A DNA stretch of 64,000 bases from a bacterium (lineage in GTDB: Bacteria; Planctomycetota; Planctomycetia; Pirellulales; Pirellulaceae), in NCBI GenBank assembly GCA_030430075.1, contig JAUIGN010000014.1:84042-148041 (forward strand), in the 5' to 3' direction. Position 1 is the stretch's first letter. Each line of letters opens with the position of its first letter. Under the pieces are notes generated by a model that saw nothing but the letters and a program-made list of their open reading frames with translations, made no database searches and was not told the DNA's origin. The translations under genes and the position numbers were made by a program. This document shows positions 28,223 through 36,894 of this stretch, one piece after another.

Positions 28223-29662
28223 TCAATCACGTACGATTTCGTCCACCACGTCGCCCCCCGCGTTTACGAGTTGGATCTTGAGCGGCATCTGGCCAAAAGC
28301 GTGGGAGGCGCAACTGAGGCAAGGATCGTAACAGCGGACGACCGCTTCGACTCGATTGAGCATTCCTTCGTGGAGATTGTTGCCGTCAACGAAATGGGCG
28401 GCGGCCTGCTTCACGGCCAGGTTCATCGCCAGGTTGTTGTGCCCGGTGGCGATGATCAGATTTGCCCAGGTCATCAGGCCGTCGTCGTCGATCTTGTAGT
28501 GGTGGATCAAGGTCCCTCGCGGGGCTTCGGCGACGCCGATGCCTTCATTCGCGTTGCCGCGGGCCCGCGCCCGCACGCGCGTGGCCAGTATCTCCGGATC
28601 TTCCAGCAGCTCCTGCATCCGCTCGAGAGCGAAGATGATTTCAATCAGGCGAGCGAAGTGGAAGTGGAAACTGCTGCTGACCGGCTTGCCTGGTTGCAGA
28701 GCCCGATACTCTTTCAAGCGGGCATCCGCCGCGGGCGTTCCGCAAAAGTCGCAGTTGTTCAGTCGAGCCAACGGTCCGACGCGGTAAATGCCGGCCGGGT
28801 ATCCCGCGGGCATGTAGTAGGGAAACTTCATATAAGAAAACGGTTCGACTGCCTCGCCAATCAGATGCTGGTATTCGGTCGGCGGGACCATGTCTTCGAT
28901 GATCGTTCCCTCGGCGTCTTTGATCCGCAGCAGGCCGTCGTAATGTTCCAATCCGCCTGCCGGCGTAACCAGGCTGAGAAACAAAGTGGGAAAGTTGCCG
29001 AAGTGTTCAATCTCCTCGTCAAAGTTCGCCACCAGTCCCTTGAAAGCGTCAAACGTCCGCAAGGCAATTTCCAGTCCTTCGGGCAACATCGCCAGCATGG
29101 CCTGGCATTTTTCCTTGGCGAGCGGTTCATTGACTCCACCAGGAACCATCCAGCCGGGGTGAATCTTCTTACCGCCCAACATCTCGATGATTGTCTGGCC
29201 GATCTGCCGCAGCCGAATGCCGTCTTTGGCGAGTTGGGGATCGACCGATAGCAGCCCCATCAGATTGCGCTGTTGCGGATCGGAATCCATTCCCAGCAGC
29301 AAGTCCGCCGAGGAAAGATGAAAGAAGGACAGGGCGTGCGACTGGGCAAGCTGTGCCAGGTTCATCAAGCGGCGCAGCTTTACACCGGCGGGGGGAATCG
29401 TGACACTCAGCAGGTGATCGCAGGCCTTCGACGATGCGACCAGATGACTCACCGGGCAGATGCCGCACGTGCGGGCGGTCAGCGCGGGCATTTCGGGAAA
29501 CGGACGTCCTTCGCAGAACTTTTCGAATCCGCGAAATTGTGTGAGATGAAATTTGGCGTCGTCGACCTGGCCCGCGTCGTCCAGATGCAGTGTGATGTGC
29601 GCGTGACCTTCAATGCGAGAAACGGGATCGATCTTGATGGTTCGGGCCATGGGCCTGCTCAT
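28223..29662 (-). CDS. hoxH: Bidirectional [NiFe] hydrogenase large subunit HoxH
   Basis: The 479-residue subunit has both NiFe-binding motifs: RTCGIC near the N-terminus (Cys66, Cys69) and DPCLSCASH near the C-terminus (Cys448, Cys451), giving four cysteine ligands. About 25 residues follow His454 and should be removed by the maturation protease. KIDPVSRIEGHAHI is the usual N-terminal signature. The pattern with QMPLKIQL in the tail fits group 3 HoxH proteins. I chose the ATG at 29662 because it overlaps the hoxY stop as ATGA; an ATG at 29650 gives the same protein without MSRP. Confidence 0.95.
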   Translation of the reverse strand: MSRPMARTIKIDPVSRIEGHAHITLHLDDAGQVDDAKFHLTQFRGFEKFCEGRPFPEMPALTARTCGICPVSHLVASSKACDHLLSVTIPPAGVKLRRLMNLAQLAQSHALSFFHLSSADLLLGMDSDPQQRNLMGLLSVDPQLAKDGIRLRQIGQTIIEMLGGKKIHPGWMVPGGVNEPLAKEKCQAMLAMLPEGLEIALRTFDAFKGLVANFDEEIEHFGNFPTLFLSLVTPAGGLEHYDGLLRIKDAEGTIIEDMVPPTEYQHLIGEAVEPFSYMKFPYYMPAGYPAGIYRVGPLARLNNCDFCGTPAADARLKEYRALQPGKPVSSSFHFHFARLIEIIFALERMQELLEDPEILATRVRARARGNANEGIGVAEAPRGTLIHHYKIDDDGLMTWANLIIATGHNNLAMNLAVKQAAAHFVDGNNLHEGMLNRVEAVVRCYDPCLSCASHAFGQMPLKIQLVNAGGDVVDEIVRD

Positions 29663-30201
29663 GCTCCAAAGTGCGTGACCCTGGCCGGGTCCGGTGTTCG
29701 CCCGGCGAGCAGTTCCGACAGGACATACCAGATGGTGTCGGCCGCGGGGGGGCATCCAGGGACAAACAGGTCAACGCGGACGACGTGGTGAACCGGTTTC
29801 ACGACCGGGAGCAGCGCCGGCACACCCTCGGTAGGATATTGCGGTTGCGCCTGCACGTTTTCGATAAAGGCTCGGTCCATCACCTCGGCCAGTGAAAAGG
29901 GATTGCGCATTGAAGGAACGTTTCCGGTGACCGCGCAGTCGCCCAGGCTGACGAGGTAATTGCACCGTTGGCGAAACAGGCGTGCCTTCTCCAGGTCGGC
30001 CTCCGTGCTGACCGCACCTTCCAGGATGCCGACATCGACGCTGGCCGGTAGGTGCTTGGTGTCGACGATCGGGCTGTAGACGAGATCCGCTCGCTCGGCC
30101 AACTCGATCAGCCGTTCGTCCAGATCCAGCAGCGACATGTGGCAGCCAGAGCAGCCGTCCAGCCAGGCGGTGGCCAGTGAAATCTTGGCGGCGGCGTTCA
30201 T
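29659..30201 (-). CDS. hoxY: [NiFe] hydrogenase small subunit HoxY
   Basis: The 180-residue subunit carries only the proximal [4Fe-4S] cluster, as HoxY does: CSGCH (Cys17, Cys20), a cysteine in LGDCAVTG and one in FVPGCPPAAD. It has no twin-arginine signal and no C-terminal medial/distal cluster domain, consistent with a cytoplasmic group 3 enzyme rather than a membrane uptake hydrogenase. The start at 30201 overlaps the hoxU stop by four bases. The longer open frame, to 30330, lies inside hoxU and is not used. Confidence 0.95.
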   Translation of the reverse strand: MNAAAKISLATAWLDGCSGCHMSLLDLDERLIELAERADLVYSPIVDTKHLPASVDVGILEGAVSTEADLEKARLFRQRCNYLVSLGDCAVTGNVPSMRNPFSLAEVMDRAFIENVQAQPQYPTEGVPALLPVVKPVHHVVRVDLFVPGCPPAADTIWYVLSELLAGRTPDPARVTHFGA

Positions 30202-30941
30202 CGGTTCCCTCGCATCTGCGTCAGGTAGACCAGGAAGCTGCCGTGCTTCTCCATCTCGCCGGCGGCCGTACCCTTTTTCGTCAAGGCGCCGGTCGGGCAG
30301 ACCTGGACGCACTTGCCACAGGCGGTGCACGAGCTACTCTCGCCCCAGGGTTGATTCAAATCGGTAATCACCAGGCAGTCAACGCCCCGGCCCATGACAT
30401 CCCAGGTGTGTGCGCCCTCGATTTCGTCACAGACGCGCACGCAGCGGGTGCAGAGCACGCACCGATTGTGGTCGACGCGAAACAGATCGTGCGACGGATC
30501 GACATGGTATGGCGCGTTGCGATAGCTGAACCGCACATGGTCCATCCCGCACTCGGCGGCCAGATCCTGCAATTCGCAATGACCGTTGGAGACGCAGACG
30601 GAACAGACATGATTCCGCTCGGCGAACAGCAGTTCCAGAATCGTCCGTCGGTAACGGCGAAGTCGCTCGCTGTTGGTCGTCACCTGCATACCTTCGGCCA
30701 CGCGCGTCGAACAGGCCGTATGCAGCTTCCTGCTTCCCTCGATTTCAACCACGCACAGCCGGCATGCGCCCCAGGTGCTCAGCCCGTCCAGGTAGCAGAG
30801 CGTGGGGATCCGGATGTCGTTTTCGTGAGCGACTTCCAGGATGGTCTCATCTTCCCGCGCGCCGACGTCTTTTCCGTCGATTTGCAGCGTGATGACGCGA
30901 ATCTTGGGCGGGTTGATCGCCGGGGATGGCAGACGCGACAT
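30198..30941 (-). CDS. hoxU: Hydrogenase diaphorase Fe-S subunit HoxU
   Basis: The 247-residue protein matches the N-terminal Fe-S part of NuoG. It has a ferredoxin-like [2Fe-2S] domain (CYLDGLSTWGACRLC), a His/Cys-coordinated [4Fe-4S] segment (HVCSVCVSNGHCELQ) and two 4Fe-4S ferredoxin motifs (CVLCTRCVRVC and CTACGKCVQVCP). It conducts electrons between the HoxF flavin site and HoxY. The ATG at 30941 starts one base past the hoxF stop, so translation is coupled. The upstream open frame to 31181 lies within hoxF. Confidence 0.95.
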   Translation of the reverse strand: MSRLPSPAINPPKIRVITLQIDGKDVGAREDETILEVAHENDIRIPTLCYLDGLSTWGACRLCVVEIEGSRKLHTACSTRVAEGMQVTTNSERLRRYRRTILELLFAERNHVCSVCVSNGHCELQDLAAECGMDHVRFSYRNAPYHVDPSHDLFRVDHNRCVLCTRCVRVCDEIEGAHTWDVMGRGVDCLVITDLNQPWGESSSCTACGKCVQVCPTGALTKKGTAAGEMEKHGSFLVYLTQMRGNR

Positions 30942-30942
30942 G

Positions 30943-32583
30943 CTAACTCTCTCTCCCTGGAGCGCTGACGGCCAGTGGATCGGGCTGCAGTTTCTCGAGA
31001 TACTCGTCACGGAAATAACGCAGTGTGCTGAGCACGGGGTTGGGGGCGGTTTGCCCCAAACCACAGAGGCTGGTCGCTTTGACCACTTCGCATAGATCTT
31101 CCAGCAATGCCAGGTCCGCGGCGGTGCCCTCTCCCGCGCCAAGCTTTTCCAGGAGTTCGTGCAACTGGTAGGTGCCGGCACGACAGGGAATGCACTTGCC
31201 GCACGATTCGGTCATGCAGAACTCCATGAAGAAGCGGGCCACGTCCACCATGGATGACGTGTCGTCCATCACGATCATCCCGCCGGAGCCCATGATCGAT
31301 CCCGCTCGGATCAGCGTGTCGTATTCGACCGGCATATCCAGGTGCTCTTCCGGCAGGCAACCGCCCGACGGTCCGCCGGTCTGAACGGCCTTGAAGCGAT
31401 GTCCGTTCGGGATACCCCCTCCGATCTCTTCGATGATCTCGCGAAGCGCGATGCCCATCGGCACTTCGATGAGCCCGGTGTTTTTGATGCTGCCGGCGAG
31501 TGCAAAGACTTTCGTGCCGCTTGATTGTTCCGTACCGATCGCCCGAAACCACTCGCCGCCGTGACGGACGATGGCCGGAATATTGGCCAGCGTCTCCACG
31601 TTGTTGATCAGGGTGGGACAGTTCCACAAGCCTTCGTCGGCCGGATAGGGAGGCCGAGGGCGCGGCTGGCCGCGTTGGCCTTCAATGGAAGCCATCAGGG
31701 CCGTTTCCTCGCCGCAGACAAAGGCGCCGGCGGCGAGTCGAATCTCGACATCGAAACTGAATTGTGTTTCGCAGATATGCTGGCCCAGCAATCCCAGCCG
31801 AGTGGCCTGCCGCACGGCGGCCCTCAGGCGGTCGACCGCCAGCGGATATTCGGCGCGAATGTAAATGAATCCCTGGTTGGCCCCCACCGCATAGGCCGCC
31901 AGGGCCATACCTTCAATGACCCGATGTGGATCGGATTCCAAAACGGCACGATCCATGAACGCTCCCGGATCGCCCTCGTCGGCGTTGCAGACGACGTACT
32001 TTTGTCCTTCCAGCGACTTGGCCACGGTGGACCACTTCAGGCCCGCCGGGTAACCGCCGCCGCCTCGCCCCCGCAGGCCGCTGTCCCTTACTTCCTGGAG
32101 CACCATCTCGGGCGTCATCTCCGTCAACGCGCGAACCAGTGAAGCATAGCCGCTTGCCGCGATGTAGTCGTGAATGTTCTCCGGGTCGATGACGCCGGAG
32201 TTCTCCAGGACAATCTTCTGTTGGCGGGTGAAGAACGGCACATCGGTCGGGCAGACCAACCGCTCAACCGGTTCGGCGCCCAGGCTGTCGAACAGTTCCT
32301 CGCCGTCCGCGGCGCTGACCTGTTGGTAGAGGACCGATTGTGAGCCCGCTCCGTCGTCGGCCCGCACCAGCGGTCCCGCCGAGCAGAGGCCCATGCAGCC
32401 AACCCCTTTCACTTGGATATCGTCGCGCCCCAGTTCGTCCACCTTGGTGCTCAGATCATTCAGTACTTCCTCGGACCCGACCGACTGACAACTGGCGGCC
32501 ATGCAGATTCGCAGGCAGTGCTTGTACGATGCACAACGTTCCTGCGTTTGAGTTGCGACCTCCTGGAGTTCGTCGAGATGCAT
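30943..32583 (-). CDS. hoxF: Hydrogenase NADH/FMN diaphorase subunit HoxF
   Basis: The 546-residue protein fuses a thioredoxin-like [2Fe-2S] domain (CLRICMAASC, GCMGLCSAGP, about 20-70) to a NuoF-like core. The core has the NADH and FMN glycine-rich loops (GLRGRGGGGYPAG, CNADEGDPGAFMDR), an SLBB-like region (VQTGGPSGGCLPE) and a C-terminal [4Fe-4S] motif (ESCGKCIPCRAGT with a distant LCGLG cysteine). It oxidises NADH or reduces NAD+ and exchanges electrons with HoxU. The stop lies one base before hoxU and the start abuts the hoxE stop. Confidence 0.95.
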   Translation of the reverse strand: MHLDELQEVATQTQERCASYKHCLRICMAASCQSVGSEEVLNDLSTKVDELGRDDIQVKGVGCMGLCSAGPLVRADDGAGSQSVLYQQVSAADGEELFDSLGAEPVERLVCPTDVPFFTRQQKIVLENSGVIDPENIHDYIAASGYASLVRALTEMTPEMVLQEVRDSGLRGRGGGGYPAGLKWSTVAKSLEGQKYVVCNADEGDPGAFMDRAVLESDPHRVIEGMALAAYAVGANQGFIYIRAEYPLAVDRLRAAVRQATRLGLLGQHICETQFSFDVEIRLAAGAFVCGEETALMASIEGQRGQPRPRPPYPADEGLWNCPTLINNVETLANIPAIVRHGGEWFRAIGTEQSSGTKVFALAGSIKNTGLIEVPMGIALREIIEEIGGGIPNGHRFKAVQTGGPSGGCLPEEHLDMPVEYDTLIRAGSIMGSGGMIVMDDTSSMVDVARFFMEFCMTESCGKCIPCRAGTYQLHELLEKLGAGEGTAADLALLEDLCEVVKATSLCGLGQTAPNPVLSTLRYFRDEYLEKLQPDPLAVSAPGRES

Positions 32584-33162
32584 CTAAGAAAGCCTCGCAA
32601 TTTCATCGGTCAGTTCTGCGGCCGTCAGCTTTCCCATGATCTCTCCGTCCAAGACGGCGGCCGGGGCAAGTCCACAGGTTCCGAGACAGCGAGCACTGAG
32701 CAACGATAGGAACCGGTCGTCTGTCGTTTCGCCGGTCGTCACGTCGTACTTCGCCCGCATGCCCTCCAACAGGTCGAAGGCGCCCTTGATGTAACAGGCG
32801 GTACCGGTGCAAACCACACATGTGTGTTTGCCTTGCGGCTTGAGCATGAACAGGTGATAGAACGTGGCCACGCCGTAGACCTTGCTGAGGGGCAGACCGA
32901 GACTGTTCGCGACGTACTCCAATGAAGGCTCGTCCAGGTAGCCGAAGCAATTCTGAACGGTATGCAGTGTCTCGATCAGGGCATCGGCGGCGTGACCCCG
33001 CCGTCGCATGGCGACATCGACCAGCTTCCAGCGCTTGTCACTGGACGGCGGCGAAATCGCCCGTTCCCGAGCGAGCTGACGACGAGTCGTCCCTTGCGGC
33101 GCTGGTGTATACGTTGGTGACATCTGGTCCATGTACCCCCGGGGTCCGGACGTGGCGGGCAT
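32584..33162 (-). CDS. hoxE: Hydrogenase subunit HoxE (NuoE-like)
   Basis: The 192-residue protein matches the NuoE-type thioredoxin-like [2Fe-2S] fold, with cysteines in CVVCTGTACYIKG and ARCLGTCGLAP. The N-terminal helical part (DALIETLHTVQNCFGYLDEP) is also typical. HoxE presence separates the five-subunit hydrogenase of cyanobacterial type from four-subunit HoxFUYH enzymes. It is the first gene of the hox operon and lies directly upstream of hoxF with no spacing. The start could be 33162, 33132 or 33123; no clear ribosome-binding site decides, so the first 10-13 residues are uncertain. Confidence 0.92.
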   Translation of the reverse strand: MPATSGPRGYMDQMSPTYTPAPQGTTRRQLARERAISPPSSDKRWKLVDVAMRRRGHAADALIETLHTVQNCFGYLDEPSLEYVANSLGLPLSKVYGVATFYHLFMLKPQGKHTCVVCTGTACYIKGAFDLLEGMRAKYDVTTGETTDDRFLSLLSARCLGTCGLAPAAVLDGEIMGKLTAAELTDEIARLS

Positions 33163-33305
33163 CTCCGTTCACCCGCCTCGCGTCGCAATTCCTATGCCAG
33201 CGACACAGGGGCGAATTCTTGGCGGCTCTCCGGTCCGTTTTTGTTGACCATCACGTGCGCGCTGTGCGATATCGCACACTGGCCAGTTGCCGATATGCCG
33301 GTCAG

Positions 33306-33470
33306 CCCGGAACAATCATCAGCCGATGGGCGTCAGCCCCGGTTCCGTTGATATCAGGGCAATCCGGGCGCGAACGCATTCCGGTTGAGATGCGCGGCGC
33401 TTTGGGCAGGCTCGCCACAAACGATTGCGACAGAGCGACTTGCCCTGAATGGTTGTGCGTTCATGACGCG
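33306..33470 (+). repeat. MITE-like dispersed repeat, copy 2
   Basis: A second copy of the 170-base element lies upstream of the hox operon. It begins CCCGGAACAATCATCAGCCG and shares CAGCCCCGGTTCCGTTGAT and later CGATTGCGACAGAGCGACTT with the other copies. The right terminal inverted repeat is degenerate (GTTCATGACG). Because it sits about 145 bases upstream of the hoxE start, it could affect hox transcription. That is inference. Confidence 0.55.
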
Positions 33471-33676
33471 CGAGGCTGCCCCCGGTACCGACTAAGCATG
33501 GAATGGGTAAACGCGTCGTGCGCAACTGGCCTCGACGGTGAAGATGTGGCCACGTTGATCATCATCCGGGTAAGGGAACGGCGGGAATGGTCGTGCAGAG
33601 TACGACCTGGGGGACGATGAAACTGGTGCTGGCGGGACGTTCCGCGGTTGTCACCTTGCCGGAGTTCGAACGGCCA

Positions 33677-33702
33677 GGAGCCGGCCAGGATCGGCCGGCT
33701 CC
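33677..33702. terminator. Perfect 10-bp inverted repeat, possible terminator
   Basis: GGAGCCGGCC at 33677-33686 and its exact inverse GGCCGGCTCC at 33693-33702 flank a 6-base loop (AGGATC). The stem is entirely G-C except for one A-T pair. It lies about 100 bases downstream of the DJ-1/PfpI gene stop, so it could end that transcript. There is no T-run, so intrinsic termination is uncertain. Confidence 0.4.
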
Positions 33703-33705
33703 CGA

Positions 33706-33768
33706 GGGGCTACTGGGGCTACTGGGGGTACCGGGGGTACCGGGGGTACCGGGGGTACCGGGGGTACC
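33706..33768. repeat. 9-bp minisatellite
   Basis: Two copies of GGGGCTACT are followed by five perfect copies of GGGGGTACC, all at 9-base period. The period is a multiple of three, so both strands read as collagen-like Gly-Val-Pro or Pro-Gly-Thr triplets. The open frames through it have no ribosome-binding site or recognisable domain, and I do not call a gene. The perfect copies suggest recent slippage expansion. The rest of 33163-33802 outside this and the copy 2 repeat shows nothing recognisable. Confidence 0.85.
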
Positions 33769-33802
33769 GGGACAGTCGCGGTCACCATGGTTGTCACGTT
33801 CC

Positions 33803-34882
33803 TTACCGGTCCAGCGAGAGATCGGTCCACGAGCGGACAGGCTCGAACGCGGAATCAACATTCTCTGCGGTGATGATATTGCCGTCGATGAAGACGTCGT
33901 CCGTCGTCGATTCGTGATCGTCGCTCGTTTCGGCGAGGTACTCGAGGATGGCCGGTGACTCCACGTCGTCACGCGTTTCCTGCATGGTCCCGCCGTGCGA
34001 GGTCGGCACGTGGGCTGCCCAGTCCGCCACGCGATGGCCGGCAAGCGGACTCGCACCATCGACGCGGGCCCAGGCAAGCACCGACACGCCGTTGCAGATC
34101 GCGGCCAGATACTTGTCTTGATCCACGAAATCGTTGATCAGGTCATTGACCACCTCGTTGACGACGTCGGAATCGTCTCGCGCGGCCCCGTCGTACGTTG
34201 TCTCATTGGCGTACTGATAGCTGGCCGCACCGTAGCCGCCGACAAATACCACCGCCGAATAATCTTCCGCCTTCACATCGGACAATGCCAGGTCGGGTGT
34301 GACATTCGGTTCACGTCCTTCGACCACCGAGATGGCATGCGGCGTGGCGGTTTCCGTCGTCGCCGCGGCAACGACCACTTCCAAGCCGGCGGCTTCCAGC
34401 GATTCACGCGTCTCGAAGTACTCGCGGTGATAGAAGTCCTGGTTGGCGATCGCCATCAAGATCGGTTTGGGCTGAGACTCTTGACGTTCGTCTGCCCCTT
34501 CTTCTTCCTGGTGGTCGGCGATCAATGCAGTTGCCAGGACATCGCCAAACATTCGGGCCGAATCGTAGTTCTCGGCCGTGATGATCCGGCCGTCGATCAC
34601 CACGTCGTCGCTCGACGTGGTCGGGTCGCCAACCGAGCCGGAAGCGACCAGCACGGCACCTTGCGCGTCGAACTCCGCGACCACGGCTGGCGCTGTCGAG
34701 TCGTCATCATCCTGCGCCGGTGGTTCGTCGCCTCCTCCGTCAAACGGTGCCACGGAGAAGACGCGGCGCCCTTCCAGCGATTCCAAATGCAATCGCCGCT
34801 TCTGGTTGCGGCGTGGTTGGCGCTTTTTGCCGGACGATGCTGCTGATTCGGTACGGAATGCATTCCACAATGACAATGACAT
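33803..34882 (-). CDS. Secreted DJ-1/PfpI-family protein with duplicated tail segment
   Basis: The 359-residue protein starts with a basic region ending in LESLEGRRVFSVAP, the LE.R-type motif of planctomycete exported proteins. The DJ-1/PfpI domain spans about 135-345: PILMAIANQDFYHREYFET, VVFVGGYGAASY, and the nucleophile elbow LAAICNGVSVLAWA with the conserved cysteine. The C-terminal segment TTDDVFIDGNIITAENVDSA matches the usual family tail (DG.(L/I)ITA). A near copy, SSDDVVIDGRIITAENYDSA, sits before the domain at about residue 90, suggesting loss of a first domain after tandem duplication. Acidic linkers flank it. The activity (glyoxalase, protease-like or chaperone) cannot be assigned. 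Confidence 0.85.
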   Translation of the reverse strand: MSLSLWNAFRTESAASSGKKRQPRRNQKRRLHLESLEGRRVFSVAPFDGGGDEPPAQDDDDSTAPAVVAEFDAQGAVLVASGSVGDPTTSSDDVVIDGRIITAENYDSARMFGDVLATALIADHQEEEGADERQESQPKPILMAIANQDFYHREYFETRESLEAAGLEVVVAAATTETATPHAISVVEGREPNVTPDLALSDVKAEDYSAVVFVGGYGAASYQYANETTYDGAARDDSDVVNEVVNDLINDFVDQDKYLAAICNGVSVLAWARVDGASPLAGHRVADWAAHVPTSHGGTMQETRDDVESPAILEYLAETSDDHESTTDDVFIDGNIITAENVDSAFEPVRSWTDLSLDR

Positions 34883-35246
34883 GGTGACGCTCCTTTTGAC
34901 TTGGCGCTGTTGGCTTTGAGTTCAGGGGGCATGCCCTGTTACAAGTCAAATGGCCGGTTGGCGGGCGATCTTTCACGAAAAGTTTTCAGATTTTCGCGAT
35001 TCGTCCCTGTCTGGTCCTGCCCAGCGCGGCCAGACAGCAAAGCACGCGCACTCAAGGAGGTGAAGTTGGCGAAAGCGCCGGCCAGCGGGCCAGCCGACGC
35101 GTTAGGAGGGAAACGGCCGGAGACGCCGCGCGGCGATTCTTCCTGCGCTGTAGGGCCAGGCGGTCGTGCCAGGCGTCCACCGTCCGGCAACGGCGGTGAC
35201 CTCCAGGAAGCGAAAGGTCTTCAGGAAATGGTCGGTGACGCGTTGC
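34883..35246. other. Gene-poor interval upstream of the DJ-1/PfpI gene
   Basis: This 364-base stretch lies upstream of the minus-strand DJ-1/PfpI gene and downstream of the TadG-like gene. It should contain the promoter of the former. A TTG codon at 35066 follows AAGGAGGTGAAG and opens a 70-codon frame to 35278, but the predicted product is arginine- and proline-rich without a recognisable domain, and it would run into the convergent TadG-like gene. I do not call it a gene. Confidence 0.4.
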
Positions 35247-36590
35247 TCAGTCGGCGCCGTTTCCTGATGCACAAATAAAGTTCTCGATGCGGACCAAGCG
35301 GGCCCGGCGCGTCGAGCACGTATACAAGGCGATGGTCTTGGCCGAGACGCAATAATCCGCAACGGGAATTCCAAACAAGTTGCTGCAGATACTGCTGACA
35401 CGAACCGTTGCTTGAGCGCGAACGCCAAAGAAATCCTGCCCTGAGCCGCTCAGCAGGACGTACGACTGCCCATTGCTGCCCACACCAGCCGTGGGTGGGC
35501 AAGGAAGGTCGGCAACTCCCGATGGATTGACCACGAACGTTCCGGTGACCGGATCGATCAGCCGTGGGTCATAGCAATCGTTCTTGCGATCCGTGTTGTC
35601 GACCAGGATACCCGAAGCGACTGCTGTCGTGCTGAAGGTGACCGTGACACCGACACGCCCACCGACCCCGTCGCCGTCGATGTTATTCGGCGGTCGAATC
35701 ACGGCCGCGCCGAATCGGAAGCGATCGCCGGGCGCAAAGCCGTCGTCGCCACCATCGGCCGAAAACAAGATTGTCAAGTACCGTCCGCCTCCGGAAATGC
35801 TAAAGGTGATCTGCGTGGCAGGATTTGCGAATCCGAACACGTCGGCCTGGCTGTTGCCGCTCGTATCGCGCACCGCGTTAGTAGCCAGGCCATCCAGCAG
35901 ATTGGCGGACACTTGGGGAACGCCCGTAAAGACAAACGTGCCACCCATCGCCTGGGCGTCCAGCACGACGGAAACGACGCGCAGCGTGCCGGGTGTCAGG
36001 GGCGTGTTGTGAAACGAGATGCCCCATTCCCGGTTTTGGGCGGTTTGCAGATTTCCACTGCCTGATGCGTCGACCACAATCGTTCCGGCTCCGCAGGAAG
36101 GAGCTTCGCTGGCATCAAATGTCAGCTCGCCGGTGAGCGTGTTCTCAATGATCTTCCCGAACACGAGATTGCCGTCGACCGGCGGTCCTTTCACGTCGTC
36201 GCACAGTTTGTTCTCGTTGGGATTCATCCCGAGGTCGTACGTCCCCAGGTTGGAGGCGATCGTGACACTCTGTTCCCGAACCGTGTTCGCGGCGGCAAGT
36301 TGCATTCCGCGACTTCGCCCGCCGGCCGTCCAGCCTGGACCGCTGGCGGCAGCATTCTGGCCCCATTCTTTCGCCGCAGCCAAGGCGGCGGCTTCAAGCG
36401 AGTTTTCCAATTCGACTCGAGCGACCCAGGCGTTCCCTACTTCGAGGACCGCGCACAGCAGGATGGCAAAGATCGGCAGGGAAAGAATCAGCCAGATCGT
36501 GGCGACGCCGCGCCGCCTGCACTGTGATCGCCCCGGCCCGCGTGATCGTGCGGCAGATGTGCTTGTGGCGTGTTGCATGACGGCATTCAC
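35247..36590 (-). CDS. TadG-like Flp pilus-associated protein
   Basis: The 447-residue protein has a basic N-terminus and a type-IV-prepilin-like segment, RRRGVATIWLILSLPIFAIL, with a glycine at the likely cleavage site. The hydrophobic helix (about 30-50) and the ELENSLEAAALAAAKEWG stretch match the TadE/TadG N-terminal family. The remaining about 370 residues form a cysteine-containing, beta-rich extracellular-type region. Position +5 after the glycine is tryptophan instead of the usual glutamate, so processing is less certain. It precedes, on the same strand but 343 bases away from, a TadE-like gene, and belongs to the pilus locus at 35247-38642. Confidence 0.75.
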   Translation of the reverse strand: MNAVMQHATSTSAARSRGPGRSQCRRRGVATIWLILSLPIFAILLCAVLEVGNAWVARVELENSLEAAALAAAKEWGQNAAASGPGWTAGGRSRGMQLAAANTVREQSVTIASNLGTYDLGMNPNENKLCDDVKGPPVDGNLVFGKIIENTLTGELTFDASEAPSCGAGTIVVDASGSGNLQTAQNREWGISFHNTPLTPGTLRVVSVVLDAQAMGGTFVFTGVPQVSANLLDGLATNAVRDTSGNSQADVFGFANPATQITFSISGGGRYLTILFSADGGDDGFAPGDRFRFGAAVIRPPNNIDGDGVGGRVGVTVTFSTTAVASGILVDNTDRKNDCYDPRLIDPVTGTFVVNPSGVADLPCPPTAGVGSNGQSYVLLSGSGQDFFGVRAQATVRVSSICSNLFGIPVADYCVSAKTIALYTCSTRRARLVRIENFICASGNGAD

Positions 36591-36604
36591 CCTCGTCTGA
36601 GATA

Positions 36605-36705
36605 TTCATCAACCGTTGGGCGTTCGGCTGCGATCAGTAAATTCACTGCAGTTCCGTAGGTCATCCTGTGCACGACGATTCCCGCTGAATCGTTGTTCGC
36701 CCGCT
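36605..36705 (+). repeat. MITE-like dispersed repeat, internally deleted copy
   Basis: ATTCATCAACCGTTGGGCG at the left and CGATTCCCGCTGAATCGTTG at the right match the two ends of copy 1 (27434-27603), while about 70 bases of the middle are absent or replaced. A short TTCCGTAGGTCAT segment inside it recurs at 49485-49504. It lies between the two minus-strand Tad-type genes. Confidence 0.45.
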
Positions 36706-36894
36706 GCCTATTCCGTCGAGAAGGCTTGTATCCGATGTTGCTTTACGAATGAGTCAAGTTGGCGCGACCGACGGGAGCGGACGATTGACGGCTGCGCGGC
36801 AAACGAGCCTTCGGCAAGCAACGCGCGGCCGTATATCTGCGGACTTCCGTTGGTCGTCCTGGTCCATTCGCTGCGCAAGTATCAATAATACGCC

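Noticed and set aside
33587..33958. Collagen-like GVPGVP frame across the 9-bp minisatellite
   Set aside because: The rest of the frame has no similarity or start signal, and it overlaps the DJ-1/PfpI gene end.
35066..35278. 70-codon TTG-started frame after AAGGAGGTGAAG
   Set aside because: Good ribosome-binding match, but the product is low complexity and the frame overlaps the convergent TadG-like gene.
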